Assembly (NCBI GenBank): GCA_043760535.1
Contig: JAYUOV010000328.1
Span: 1-23,613 of the forward strand
Reading direction: 5' to 3'
Origin: JAZKFT01 sp043760535
Lineage (GTDB): Bacteria > Bacteroidota > Bacteroidia > Chitinophagales > Chitinophagaceae
Length of the DNA stretch: 23,613 nucleotides
The notes beneath the pieces were generated by a model. That model was not told where the DNA came from, made no database searches, and saw only the letters and a list, made by a program, of their open reading frames with translations. The position numbers and the translations under genes are program-made. Each line of letters begins with the position of its first letter. Position 1 is the first letter of the stretch. Positions 1-7,681 of the stretch are shown in pieces.

Positions 1-674
1 AAGGAATAGGCAAAGCCATTGCGGCCACATTTGCCAGCCACGGCCATACACTTTACTTATGTGCCCGTAACGAAGCGGCACTCTCCAAAACGGTTGGAGA
101 ATTGCAGGAAAAATATCCGCAAAGTATTATACATGCCAAGGCTACCGATGTTACTGAAGCCAACAACCGCAAGATTTTTGCCGTATGGGTACTACAAAAT
201 GCCAAACAAATAGATGTGCTGGTAAACAATGCCGGCCAATACCTGCCCGGTTCTGTACACAACGAAACTGCCGGAACTTTAGAAGCAATGATTAACACCA
301 ACCTGTACAGTGCCTACCATATTACCCGCCTGTTTATTAACCAGATGATGGAGCAAAAAGCCGGGCATGTTTTCAATATTTGTTCCATCGCATCGCAGCA
401 GGCTTATGCCAATGGAGGCAGTTATAGCATTAGCAAATTTGCCCTGCTGGGCTTTAGTAAAAACCTGCGGGAAGAAATGAAACCTTATGGTGTAAAAGTA
501 ACCGCTGTATTACCCGGTGCCACCATGAGTGATAGCTGGGCTGGTGCCGATATAGACCCGCAGCGTATTATGGAAGCGGCTGATGTAGCCCAAATGATTT
601 ATGCAGCTTCGCAATTATCGCCGCAGGCTGTGGTAGAGGATATAGTGCTGCGACCACAGCTTGGGGATCTTTGA
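1..674 (+). CDS. Short-chain dehydrogenase/reductase (SDR), 5' truncated by window edge
   Basis: The open frame enters from the left edge (first whole codon at 3) and ends at TGA 672-674. The first visible residues, GIGKAIA, are the end of the SDR glycine-rich nucleotide-binding motif, so only about 10-15 N-terminal residues are missing. NNAG is encoded at 225-236. The catalytic triad of a classical SDR is visible: Ser at 384-386, Tyr at 423-425 in YSISK, and Lys at 435-437, with the usual Ser-x12-Tyr-x3-Lys spacing. Classical SDRs are cytosolic NAD(P)-dependent oxidoreductases; the substrate cannot be read from sequence. An internal ATG at 102 is not the start because the Rossmann segment lies upstream in the same frame. 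No terminator is evident in the 160 bases before the convergent gene. Confidence 0.93.
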   Translation, partial: GIGKAIAATFASHGHTLYLCARNEAALSKTVGELQEKYPQSIIHAKATDVTEANNRKIFAVWVLQNAKQIDVLVNNAGQYLPGSVHNETAGTLEAMINTNLYSAYHITRLFINQMMEQKAGHVFNICSIASQQAYANGGSYSISKFALLGFSKNLREEMKPYGVKVTAVLPGATMSDSWAGADIDPQRIMEAADVAQMIYAASQLSPQAVVEDIVLRPQLGDL

Positions 675-835
675 TTTGTGCTATAAACTATGTCGTTTAC
701 ATAAAGAAATTGGGAGATTGTTAGGCTGAGCCTGTGGAAACCCTACTAACCGATTTGCGATTTGGATTTACAAGCCCCCCTTGGAAAATCTCAGGGTGAC
801 AACCTTAAGTAAAATACATTGTAATTTATATTAAA

Positions 836-1717
836 CTAATGTTCATTCCCCAACGGGCTTTTATACACCCATCGTATGCCCACAAGCGATACCAGCAAGT
901 GTATGAGGTAAAATAAAATACTGATGTAAACTGCCTGGTGTGCATCTAAAGCAAACTGGGCGGCTCCCCATAAAAACACTACTTCTCTGGCACCCAAACC
1001 GCCAATGGTAAAGGGCAAAATGGCTACGATGGACGACAGCAAAAACAAGAATTGAAATTCGGCAAAATGACCTGCGATACCAATGCTTTGAATAATGCAG
1101 TACACACAAAGCACCTGCAACGCCTGTACCGCCAACCCCAGAAAAAAAGTATTGTAAAACCCCGGAATAAAAGATGGGAATACTTTTTTAATACCCCAGT
1201 AATACACTACCAAACCGGGCAGTATAGCTGCCAGCAGCCACCACGAATAGTGGGCTCCTGTATAAGTAAACCAGTAAAACATGGCGGCTAATAAGCCTAG
1301 CGCCACCACGCCACTAACACGATCTAACAATACTGCGGCGGCTATTTTTTTTGTTGGTATTTTTTTATAGGCTTTGTTAAGCAGTATTACTTTGTAGGCA
1401 TCGCCACCAATACCGCCGGGCAAAAAAAGATTGTAAAACATGCCGAGCCAGTAGAGCTGTAAGCTGTTTTTATCTGCCAGATATATGGCAATGTTTTTAA
1501 AATAAATATTGAGTCTAAAAGCTGAAACAATCTTAGAAAAAGCTACCAAAACCGTAGCTGCTACCAACCACCATTTACTGCTTTGTTGCAGTAAAGACCA
1601 AGTAAGAATCCAGTCTATCTTTTTGGTTACGTACCATAAACACAGGGCTGTAACAGTAATTTTTATCAGCAGCTTTAGCCAGGAAGGAACTTTCGATTTT
1701 CGATTTCTGATTTTCAT
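836..1717 (-). CDS. UPF0104 / AglD-type (lysylphosphatidylglycerol synthase TM region-like) membrane protein
   Basis: About 293 residues with seven or eight hydrophobic segments, matching the flippase-like membrane domain of the AglD/YbhN/MprF N-terminal family. Family-like features are a basic N-terminus before the first segment, the loop LFLPGGIGGDAYK, and later PFTIGGLGAREVVF. Members sit in the cytoplasmic membrane and often accompany polyprenyl-phosphate glycosyltransferases; such a gene lies just upstream here (2005-2949). The frame is open up to 1840, but I place the start at ATG 1715-1717 because the upstream 41 codons look non-coding and the first membrane helix follows about 10 residues later. 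The first 10 codons (MKIRNRKSKV) are encoded by an imperfect heptad repeat at 1691-1725. Stop is TAG. Substrate unknown. Confidence 0.85.
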   Translation of the reverse strand: MKIRNRKSKVPSWLKLLIKITVTALCLWYVTKKIDWILTWSLLQQSSKWWLVAATVLVAFSKIVSAFRLNIYFKNIAIYLADKNSLQLYWLGMFYNLFLPGGIGGDAYKVILLNKAYKKIPTKKIAAAVLLDRVSGVVALGLLAAMFYWFTYTGAHYSWWLLAAILPGLVVYYWGIKKVFPSFIPGFYNTFFLGLAVQALQVLCVYCIIQSIGIAGHFAEFQFLFLLSSIVAILPFTIGGLGAREVVFLWGAAQFALDAHQAVYISILFYLIHLLVSLVGIRWVYKSPLGNEH

Positions 1718-1725
1718 TTCTGATT
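1691..1725. repeat. Heptad repeat covering the start codon of the UPF0104 gene
   Basis: Five consecutive 7-base units on the plus strand: TTTCGAT, TTTCGAT, TTCTGAT, TTTCATT, TCTGATT. The start codon of the minus-strand gene (1715-1717) lies in the fourth unit, so the repeat encodes the basic N-terminal residues. Confidence 0.7.
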
Positions 1726-2004
1726 TAACGCCTTTGCGATGTACATGTTTATAGTGAAAGGTGGATGGGTTTAATAGTAGTACTAGCCTTGAACGGAGCG
1801 TCGCAACGATGCTTAATCGGGGAACAAAAGCTGGGTTCAAAAAAAATCTGTAGTGTGGGTTAAAGATATTTGACGTTCGTTTACACAGCAGGTGTTCTAC
1901 AGCAACTGGCTAAATTATTATAGAGGGTGCTTGTGAAAACCCCGACGGGATAGTGGATTTTTATGCTTACCAGAAGCTTGTTGGTCTACCGCAAGGGTTT
2001 GCCC

Positions 2005-2949
2005 CTACGTGCCGTTCCAAACCTTGCGAACCTGGTATGTTTTTTTATTACTTGCCTCAAAGTAGGTGCGGATGTTTATTTCGGCCAAAATACCAATAGT
2101 GATGAGTTGTATGCCGCCCAGCAAAAAGATGAGACCGAGTATGAGCATAGGCTTACCCCAAATATCGTTGCCCATAATTTTTAGTGTAAGCAAATACAAG
2201 TTAATGGCGATGCCTATAAACAAACTTATAAAGCCCATGGTGCCAAACAGGTGCATGGGCTTTTGTATATAGCGGCCAAAAAACACCATGGTTACCAGGT
2301 CGCTCATTACCCGAAAAGTGCGGCCAATACCATACTTACTTTTACCAAAACGGCGTGGATGATGCTTAACATCTACCTGCGTAATACGGGCACCCTGCTG
2401 CTTGGCCAACACTGGTATAAAGCGGTGCAGTTCGCCGTACAAACCCAGGTCTTCGGCTATTTCATGCTTAAAAATTTTAAGGGTACAGCCGTAATCTTTT
2501 ATGTACACACCCGTCATGCGGCGGATGAGGGCATTGGCTATTTTGCTGGGTATTTTACGCAGTATAAATCCATCTTTACGGTTGGCACGGTTACCAGCTA
2601 CCACATCCCAATCTTCCCGTTTCAGCAGGTCCAGCATCATGGGTATGTCGGTTGGGTCGTTTTGCAGGTCGCCATCCAGCATGGCTATGTATTTGCCTTT
2701 ACTAAAATCTATACCGGCACTCATAGCGGTACTTTGGCCATAATTTTTTCGCAGCTCCACTAGCGAAATCTGGTTGTTTACCAATGCTTTTATACGTGGC
2801 CTTGTGGCATCAGAGCTGCCATCGTCCACAAAAATTATTTCGTAGCTGATACCTTGTAATGCACTGTGCACAGCCTCTACCATGGGGGCAATATTATCCT
2901 CTTCGTTCATTACCGGTATTACTACGCTGAGTTCGGGAAAATTTTCCAT
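2005..2949 (-). CDS. Family 2 glycosyltransferase, DPM/GtrB type with two C-terminal membrane helices
   Basis: 314 residues. The N-terminus has the GT-A opening LSVVIPVMNEEDNI (about 7-20), then FVDDGSSD (40-47) and the metal/nucleotide-binding DGD at 92-94 in MLDGDLQNDP. After the catalytic domain come two hydrophobic segments at about 233-255 and 264-290, the layout of GtrB/ArnC/DPM-like enzymes that transfer a sugar from a nucleotide sugar to polyprenyl phosphate at the inner membrane face. The UPF0104 protein 287 bases downstream on the same strand is a plausible partner for moving or using the lipid-linked product; this is inference. The start at 2947-2949 is set by a hydrophilic N-terminus leading straight into the GT motif. 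A TACATTTG box lies only 4 bases upstream, so the transcript may be leaderless. Stop is TAG. Confidence 0.92.
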   Translation of the reverse strand: MENFPELSVVIPVMNEEDNIAPMVEAVHSALQGISYEIIFVDDGSSDATRPRIKALVNNQISLVELRKNYGQSTAMSAGIDFSKGKYIAMLDGDLQNDPTDIPMMLDLLKREDWDVVAGNRANRKDGFILRKIPSKIANALIRRMTGVYIKDYGCTLKIFKHEIAEDLGLYGELHRFIPVLAKQQGARITQVDVKHHPRRFGKSKYGIGRTFRVMSDLVTMVFFGRYIQKPMHLFGTMGFISLFIGIAINLYLLTLKIMGNDIWGKPMLILGLIFLLGGIQLITIGILAEINIRTYFEASNKKTYQVRKVWNGT

Positions 2950-2953
2950 AAGG

Positions 2954-2961
2954 CAAATGTA
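2954..2961 (-). promoter_or_regulatory. Candidate -7 box for the glycosyltransferase gene
   Basis: On the minus strand this reads TACATTTG, an exact match to the Bacteroidota -7 form TAnnTTTG. No TTTG is found 19 bases upstream, where the heptad repeat begins. Its closeness to the ATG implies transcription starting at or within a base or two of the start codon. Confidence 0.35.
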
Positions 2962-2963
2962 GG

Positions 2964-3046
2964 AATTAGGGATTGGGGAATTAGGGATTGGGGAATTGGG
3001 TAATTAGGGATTGGGTAATTGGAGATTGGGTAATTGGAGATTGGTG
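2964..3046. repeat. Imperfect tandem repeat with alternating 8- and 7-base units
   Basis: Eleven contiguous units read AATTAGGG, ATTGGGG, AATTAGGG, ATTGGGG, AATTGGGT, AATTAGGG, ATTGGGT, AATTGGAG, ATTGGGT, AATTGGAG, ATTGGTG. This gives a 15-base period made of 8+7. It fills most of the gap between the aldehyde dehydrogenase stop and the glycosyltransferase start. A related but more degenerate array lies at 12312-12394. Confidence 0.9.
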
Positions 3047-3071
3047 CTTTTTTAGTAGCAATGTTCACCAT

Positions 3072-4442
3072 CTACTTAAACAACCACCGGAACAACTGCA
3101 TGCTTTTTTTACCATACGGTGGGTACTTTAATGTAGGTTCGAACCAGTTGGGGGTTTTAAGTACAGCTTTGGCATGGGTAAATGTGTAGAAACTATGCTT
3201 GCCATGGTAACCGCTTATGCCGCTATTGCCAATACCTCCAAAAATCACATTATCATTGGCATAATGTAGGATGGTATTATTTATACAGCCGCCGCCAAAT
3301 GGCACTCGTTCCATCCACCATTTTTCGGTTTCGCTGTTATTGGTAAATAAATAAAAGGTCAGCGGGTGGCTGTTTTTCGCCACTATTTCCAAGGCCTCTT
3401 CTTTGTTGGTAAAAGCGATGATGGGTAAAATGGGGCCGAAGATTTCATCGGTCATTATGGGTGCTGTGGGTACTATATTATCCAGCATAGTAGGCGCAAA
3501 GTAAAGTGCTGCTTTATCGTAATCGCCGCCGGTAATTACATTGCCATCGGCCAGGTAGCTAACCAATTTGTCAAAGCGTTTTTCGTTTACCACTTTTCCG
3601 TAATCGGCACTTTGTTTTGCATCGGCATAAAAACGGGTAATGGCCTGTTTCATTTCTTTAATGAATGCGTCTTTTACAGCAGCATCTACCAATACATAAT
3701 CGGGTGCAATGCAGGTTTGCCCTACGTTTAGCCATTTGCCAAACGTTATTCTTTGTGATGCAGTTTTGAGGTTAGCATCGGCACAAACTATGGTGGGGCT
3801 TTTGCCGCCGAGCTCTAATGTTACGGGCACTAATTGCTTTGCCGCCATTTGGTACACGGCCTTGCCTACAGCAATACTTCCGGTAAATAATACATGGTCG
3901 AAACGGAAGTTATTCATCAAATCCGGTACTACTTTTTCACCATCACCTTTTACCACGGCTATGTATTCGGTGTTAAAATTTTCGGAGATGATTTTTTCTA
4001 CAATCGCTTCTGTGGCAGGTGTAAGTTCACTCGGTTTTAGCATGGCACAATTACCACCGCTAATAGCACCAATCAGTGGCGTCATCAGCAGTTGAAAAGG
4101 GTAATTCCAGGGGGCAATTATCAGCACCACACCCAGCGGATCGTAGTACATTTTGGTAGATGATGGCAGGTTTACCAAATTGGTACTTACCCGATGTGGC
4201 CGCATCCAGCTTTTCAGTTTTTTCAGGTGCAGGCTTATTTCTGTTAAAACAATTCCCAGTTCGGTGGTGTATGCTTCCACATTGCTTTTGCCTAGGTCTT
4301 TTTGCAGGGCATCAAAAATGGCCTGTTCATTATTCTGCAAGGCCTTCTTTAGTTGTTGTAATTGCCCAAGCCGAAATTCGTAGCTGCGGGTATGGCCAGC
4401 ATCAAAATAATTTCTTTGGGATTGTGTTAGCTCCTGGTACAT
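3072..4442 (-). CDS. Aldehyde dehydrogenase, ALDH3-like
   Basis: 456 residues, the usual length for the shorter ALDH3-type enzymes, which oxidise fatty or aromatic aldehydes to acids with NAD(P). Visible motifs are IIAPWNYPFQL (108-118), the cofactor-loop FTGSIAVGKAV (186-196), the general base Glu210 in LELGGKSP and the nucleophile Cys244 in GQTCIAPDY; the last form is typical of ALDH3-like proteins. FGGIGNSGISGYHGKHSF near the C-terminus is also family-typical. The C-terminus ends in a short aromatic/basic stretch (LFRWLFK) that might touch the membrane. The gene lies downstream of enolase on the same strand but is separated from it by a strong terminator, so it probably has its own promoter. 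Exact substrate is not readable. Confidence 0.93.
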   Translation of the reverse strand: MYQELTQSQRNYFDAGHTRSYEFRLGQLQQLKKALQNNEQAIFDALQKDLGKSNVEAYTTELGIVLTEISLHLKKLKSWMRPHRVSTNLVNLPSSTKMYYDPLGVVLIIAPWNYPFQLLMTPLIGAISGGNCAMLKPSELTPATEAIVEKIISENFNTEYIAVVKGDGEKVVPDLMNNFRFDHVLFTGSIAVGKAVYQMAAKQLVPVTLELGGKSPTIVCADANLKTASQRITFGKWLNVGQTCIAPDYVLVDAAVKDAFIKEMKQAITRFYADAKQSADYGKVVNEKRFDKLVSYLADGNVITGGDYDKAALYFAPTMLDNIVPTAPIMTDEIFGPILPIIAFTNKEEALEIVAKNSHPLTFYLFTNNSETEKWWMERVPFGGGCINNTILHYANDNVIFGGIGNSGISGYHGKHSFYTFTHAKAVLKTPNWFEPTLKYPPYGKKSMQLFRWLFK

Positions 4443-4537
4443 TACATCTTTTTCTTTGGTAAATAAAATTGAGGTTTAATCCTATGGTATTAATAACTAT
4501 TTCGCCTTGCGTACTTGATTGTACAGAAAGCGGCAGC

Positions 4538-4576
4538 AAAAAGCCCCGGTCAAAAAATTTCGACCGGGGCTTTTTT
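4538..4576 (-). terminator. Rho-independent terminator downstream of enolase
   Basis: A 14-bp perfect stem (4538-4551 with 4562-4575; arm AAAAAGCCCCGGTC) closes a 10-base loop. The A and T runs flanking the GC core make it work in either direction; on the minus strand it sits 23 bases after the enolase stop codon and before the aldehyde dehydrogenase gene. Confidence 0.9.
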
Positions 4577-4598
4577 ATATCATCTGCTGAAGCCAGCT

Positions 4599-5888
4599 TT
4601 ACTTACCAAACTTCAATTTCTTACCCGGGTAAATAGCAGCATCGCCTAATTGCTCTTCTATACGGATCAATTGGTTGTACTTGGCTATACGGTCGGTGCG
4701 GCTGGCACTACCGGTTTTAATTTGTCCGCAATTAAGAGCCACGGCCAGGTCGGCAATGGTTGTATCTTCTGTTTCGCCGCTACGGTGGCTCATTATGGTA
4801 TTGTAACCGGCGTGTTGGGCCATAGTTACGGCATTAATGGTTTCGGTAATGGTTCCAATCTGGTTTACTTTTACCAGCAAGCCATTGGCTATATTTTTAT
4901 CAATACCGGTTTTAAGACGGTCCACATTGGTTACAAAAAGATCGTCGCCCACCAACTGTGTTTTTTTGCCAACAGCTTCTGTAAGCATTTTCCAGCCTTC
5001 CCAATCGTCCTCAGCCATACCATCTTCTATACTGGCCAGCGGGTATTGCTTTACCCAGTTAGCCCAATAATTTACCAGCTCTTCGCTGCTCATTATTTTG
5101 CCATCGCTTTTATGAAATACGTATTTCTTTTTCTTGGCATCCCATAGTTCGCTGTTGGCAGCATCCATGGCTATTACTATTTGGCTACCGGTTTTGTAAC
5201 CCGCAGCTGTAATGGCTTCCAGCACTGTTTCTATCGCCTCTTCGTTGCTCTGTATGTTTGGGGCAAAACCTCCTTCATCTCCCACATTAGTGCTAAAGCC
5301 TTTCTTTTTAAGAACGGTTTTTAGCACATGAAAAATTTCCACACCCCAGCGTAAACCTTCGCTAAAGCTGGTAGCGCCTACTGGCACAATCATAAACTCC
5401 TGAAAGTCTATTTTGTTATCGGCATGGGCACCACCATTTAGAATATTCATCATGGGCACCGGCATTGTTTTGGCATTAGTACCACCAATGTAGCGATATA
5501 GCGGTAGGCCACTTTCGTCGGCAGCAGCCTTGGCAGCGGCCATACTTACTGCAAGAATGGCGTTGGCACCCAGCTTACTTTTATTCGGCGTTCCGTCTAG
5601 GTCTATCATTAACTGATCGATGCCTGTTTGGTCGGCTATATCCATACCCAACAAGTTTGGCGCAATGGTTTCATTTACGTTTTTCACTGCTTTCAATACA
5701 CCTTTACCGGCATATTTTTTCTTATCGTTATCCCTTAGTTCGGCGGCCTCGTGTATGCCGGTGCTTGCTCCGCTAGGTACGGCGGCACGGCCTAAAATGC
5801 CTTCTTCGGTTAATACATCTACCTCTACGGTAGGGTTGCCACGGCTATCTAATATTTGCCTGGCATGGATGCTTGCAATGTAACTCAT
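4599..5888 (-). CDS. eno: Enolase (phosphopyruvate hydratase)
   Basis: 429 residues, standard bacterial length. It converts 2-phosphoglycerate to phosphoenolpyruvate in glycolysis and acts in the cytosol. Family motifs are present in order: DSRGNPTVEVDV (14-25), GGAHADNKIDFQEFMI (152-167), GDEGGFAPN (203-211) with acid/base Glu205, the magnesium ligands Asp242 (AMDAANSE), Glu288 (SIEDGMAEDDW) and Asp315 (VGDDLFVTN), catalytic Lys340 (LLVKVNQIGT), and SHRSGETED (367-375). The C-terminal YNQLIRIEEQLG is also conserved. All catalytic residues are intact. It appears to be a single-gene unit: a strong terminator follows and a heptad-repeat region lies upstream. No clear promoter consensus was found in the 60 bases before the ATG. 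Confidence 0.98.
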   Translation of the reverse strand: MSYIASIHARQILDSRGNPTVEVDVLTEEGILGRAAVPSGASTGIHEAAELRDNDKKKYAGKGVLKAVKNVNETIAPNLLGMDIADQTGIDQLMIDLDGTPNKSKLGANAILAVSMAAAKAAADESGLPLYRYIGGTNAKTMPVPMMNILNGGAHADNKIDFQEFMIVPVGATSFSEGLRWGVEIFHVLKTVLKKKGFSTNVGDEGGFAPNIQSNEEAIETVLEAITAAGYKTGSQIVIAMDAANSELWDAKKKKYVFHKSDGKIMSSEELVNYWANWVKQYPLASIEDGMAEDDWEGWKMLTEAVGKKTQLVGDDLFVTNVDRLKTGIDKNIANGLLVKVNQIGTITETINAVTMAQHAGYNTIMSHRSGETEDTTIADLAVALNCGQIKTGSASRTDRIAKYNQLIRIEEQLGDAAIYPGKKLKFGK

Positions 5889-5950
5889 AGTGCTTTTTTG
5901 TTTTCGATTTGCTTAAATGTGGCGAATTTAATTTATTATCCTGAATGAAG

Positions 5951-6006
5951 GGTGGAAGGTTTGGGGTTAAAGGTTTAGGGTGGAGGGTTTGGGGTTTTAG
6001 GGGTTT
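5951..6006. repeat. Heptad repeat, eight units in register, upstream of enolase
   Basis: Eight units keep an exact 7-base register: GGTGGAA, GGTTTGG, GGTTAAA, GGTTTAG, GGTGGAG, GGTTTGG, GGTTTTA, GGGGTTT. The array fills most of the gap between the enolase start and the acyl-CoA dehydrogenase stop and overlaps that stop codon (6005-6007). Confidence 0.9.
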
Positions 6007-7147
6007 AAGACATCAATACTTCCCTGCTAATCACAATTTTTTGTATTTCGCTGGTGCCTTCGCCAATGGTGCAGAGCTTGCTATCCCGGTAAAATTTTTC
6101 TACGGGAAAATCTTTGGTATAGCCGTAGCCGCCAAAAATCTGCACCGCATCGGTACTTACTTTTACGGCCACTTCGCTGGCATAATATTTTGCCATGGCC
6201 GATTCCTTGGTCATTTTTTCGCCACGGATTTTTAAATCGCAGGCTTGGTTCAGCAGCATTTCCGCGGCCATAATTTCCGTGGCCATATCTGCCAGCTTAA
6301 AACTAATGCCCTGGAAATTGCTAATCGGCTGATCGAACTGATGGCGTTCTTTCGAATATTGAACACTAGCTTCGTAAGCACCTTTGGCTATACCAAGGCT
6401 CAGTGCTGCAATGGAGATGCGGCCACCATCGAGCACTTTCATGCTTTGCACAAAACCATCGCCTACTTCGCCCAATCTTTGTGCATCGCTGATGCGGCAA
6501 TTATCAAAAACCATTTCGGCCGTTTCGCTGGCTCTCATGCCCAATTTGTTTTCTTTTTTACCACCTGTAAAGCCCGGTGTACCCCTTTCTACAATAAATG
6601 CAGTAGAGTTTTGCCTCGTTCTTGGTTCGCCTGTGCGGCAAACTACCACAGCCACATCGCCGCTGCGGCCATGGGTAATCCAGCTTTTGGTTCCGTTAAT
6701 AATCCAGTCGTCACCATCTTTTACGGCGGTGGTTTTCATATTGCCGGCATCGCTGCCAGTGTTGGGTTCGGTAAGGCCCCAGGCACCAATCCATTGTGCA
6801 GTAGCCAGTTTGGGTAAATATTTTTGCTTCTGTTCTTCGTTACCAAAAGCCATTATATGGCCGGTACACAGCGAATTATGGGCAGCTACACTAAGGCCGA
6901 TAGAGCCGCAAACTTTAGAAATTTCCTGTATAATAGCACTGTACTCAAAATAGCTGAGGCCACTGCCGCCGTATTGTTCCGGCACTAGTACGCCCATCAT
7001 GCCCAGGTGCCCAAGCTCTTTAAAAACGTGCATAGGAAATTCCTGTCTTTCGTCCCAATCCATCAGGTAGGGGCGTATATGCTGGTTGGCAAATTCACGG
7101 GCCGCTGCGGCTACTTGTTGGGTTAGTTCACTGGTGTCAAAATTCAT
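6005..7147 (-). CDS. Acyl-CoA dehydrogenase
   Basis: 380 residues, the normal length of short/medium-chain acyl-CoA dehydrogenases. These are FAD-dependent cytosolic enzymes that perform the first oxidation of fatty-acid beta-oxidation or branched-chain amino-acid breakdown, passing electrons to electron-transfer flavoprotein. Visible signatures are GAWGLTEPNTGSDAGNM (FAD/substrate binding, roughly residues 130-147), SWITHG, GLGMRASET-like KLGMRASETAEMVF, the QIFGGYGYTKDFPVEKFYRD signature near 335-355, and the catalytic Glu363 in IGEGTSEIQ. The start at 7145-7147 gives the expected N-terminus. On the minus strand TACTTTTG at 7182-7189 fits a -7 box about 35 bases upstream. Chain-length preference is not readable. 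Confidence 0.95.
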   Translation of the reverse strand: MNFDTSELTQQVAAAAREFANQHIRPYLMDWDERQEFPMHVFKELGHLGMMGVLVPEQYGGSGLSYFEYSAIIQEISKVCGSIGLSVAAHNSLCTGHIMAFGNEEQKQKYLPKLATAQWIGAWGLTEPNTGSDAGNMKTTAVKDGDDWIINGTKSWITHGRSGDVAVVVCRTGEPRTRQNSTAFIVERGTPGFTGGKKENKLGMRASETAEMVFDNCRISDAQRLGEVGDGFVQSMKVLDGGRISIAALSLGIAKGAYEASVQYSKERHQFDQPISNFQGISFKLADMATEIMAAEMLLNQACDLKIRGEKMTKESAMAKYYASEVAVKVSTDAVQIFGGYGYTKDFPVEKFYRDSKLCTIGEGTSEIQKIVISREVLMS

Positions 7148-7181
7148 ATAATGGCAATTTTCGTTAGCTTTTTTGCAAGTG

Positions 7182-7189
7182 CAAAAGTA
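7182..7189 (-). promoter_or_regulatory. Candidate -7 box for the acyl-CoA dehydrogenase gene
   Basis: On the minus strand this reads TACTTTTG, fitting TAnnTTTG, about 35 bases before the ATG. No convincing TTTG -33 box at the standard spacing. Confidence 0.3.
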
Positions 7190-7336
7190 GGCTAATGTGC
7201 GTTCGTTTTTTAGGGTAAAAATTGGTTGGTAAGAAAACAGACAATGAACAATTTGTTGCCCCGAAGGTTGAGGCCAATGCTGTTGTTATCAATGGTTATT
7301 TTGTAGAATTTATCTAACTGGGCTTTGTACAGCTTA

Positions 7337-7657
7337 TCAAAACGCTACCTTTTTGTTATTCAGTTCCACATTGAAATTCACTTTTGCACCCAAAGCGTCA
7401 AACACTTTTAAAATGGTTTCAAACCTTGCATTCTTTACACTGTTTTCAATTTTTGAAATTTGAGCTTTCTGGACGCCTACAAGGTCGCCCAATTGTTACT
7501 GTGTCAGGTTGCGTTCTTGTCTTGCTTGTTTAATGGCTTGTCCTAACAAGTCAATTCTCAACTCGTTTTCAAAAGAATCACGTCTTTCAGTTCCAACTTT
7601 TCCAATGTGTTTGTCAATCATTGTTTCAAGTGAAACCGTTTTGAATTTATTTGTCAT
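7337..7657 (-). pseudogene. XRE-family helix-turn-helix (HigA-like antitoxin type) gene with a premature stop
   Basis: From ATG 7655-7657 the frame encodes 106 residues to TGA 7337-7339, apart from one TAA at 7496-7498 (codon 54). After an N-terminal lead comes IKQARQERNLTQ, then the stop, then QLGDLVGVQKAQISKIEN, which is the core of a Cro/CI-type helix-turn-helix. XRE proteins usually have LTQEQLG or LTQKQLG here, so one change from GAA or AAA would create the stop. The truncated product would lose the recognition helix. The length and long N-terminal lead resemble antitoxins of HigBA-like pairs, but no intact partner toxin is visible. A 40-codon open fragment on the same strand downstream (about 7215-7340) looks like decayed coding sequence that I cannot identify. 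Confidence 0.75.
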
Positions 7658-7681
7658 AACTATTTATTTTTTACCACCCCC

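Noticed and set aside
1718..1840. Longer start for the UPF0104 protein
   Set aside because: The extra 41 codons lack family similarity and the extension would put an unusual basic/hydrophobic lead before the first membrane helix.
2964..3046. Repeat array as a possible CRISPR
   Set aside because: Units are 7-8 bases with no unique spacers and no cas genes nearby; it is a simple tandem repeat.
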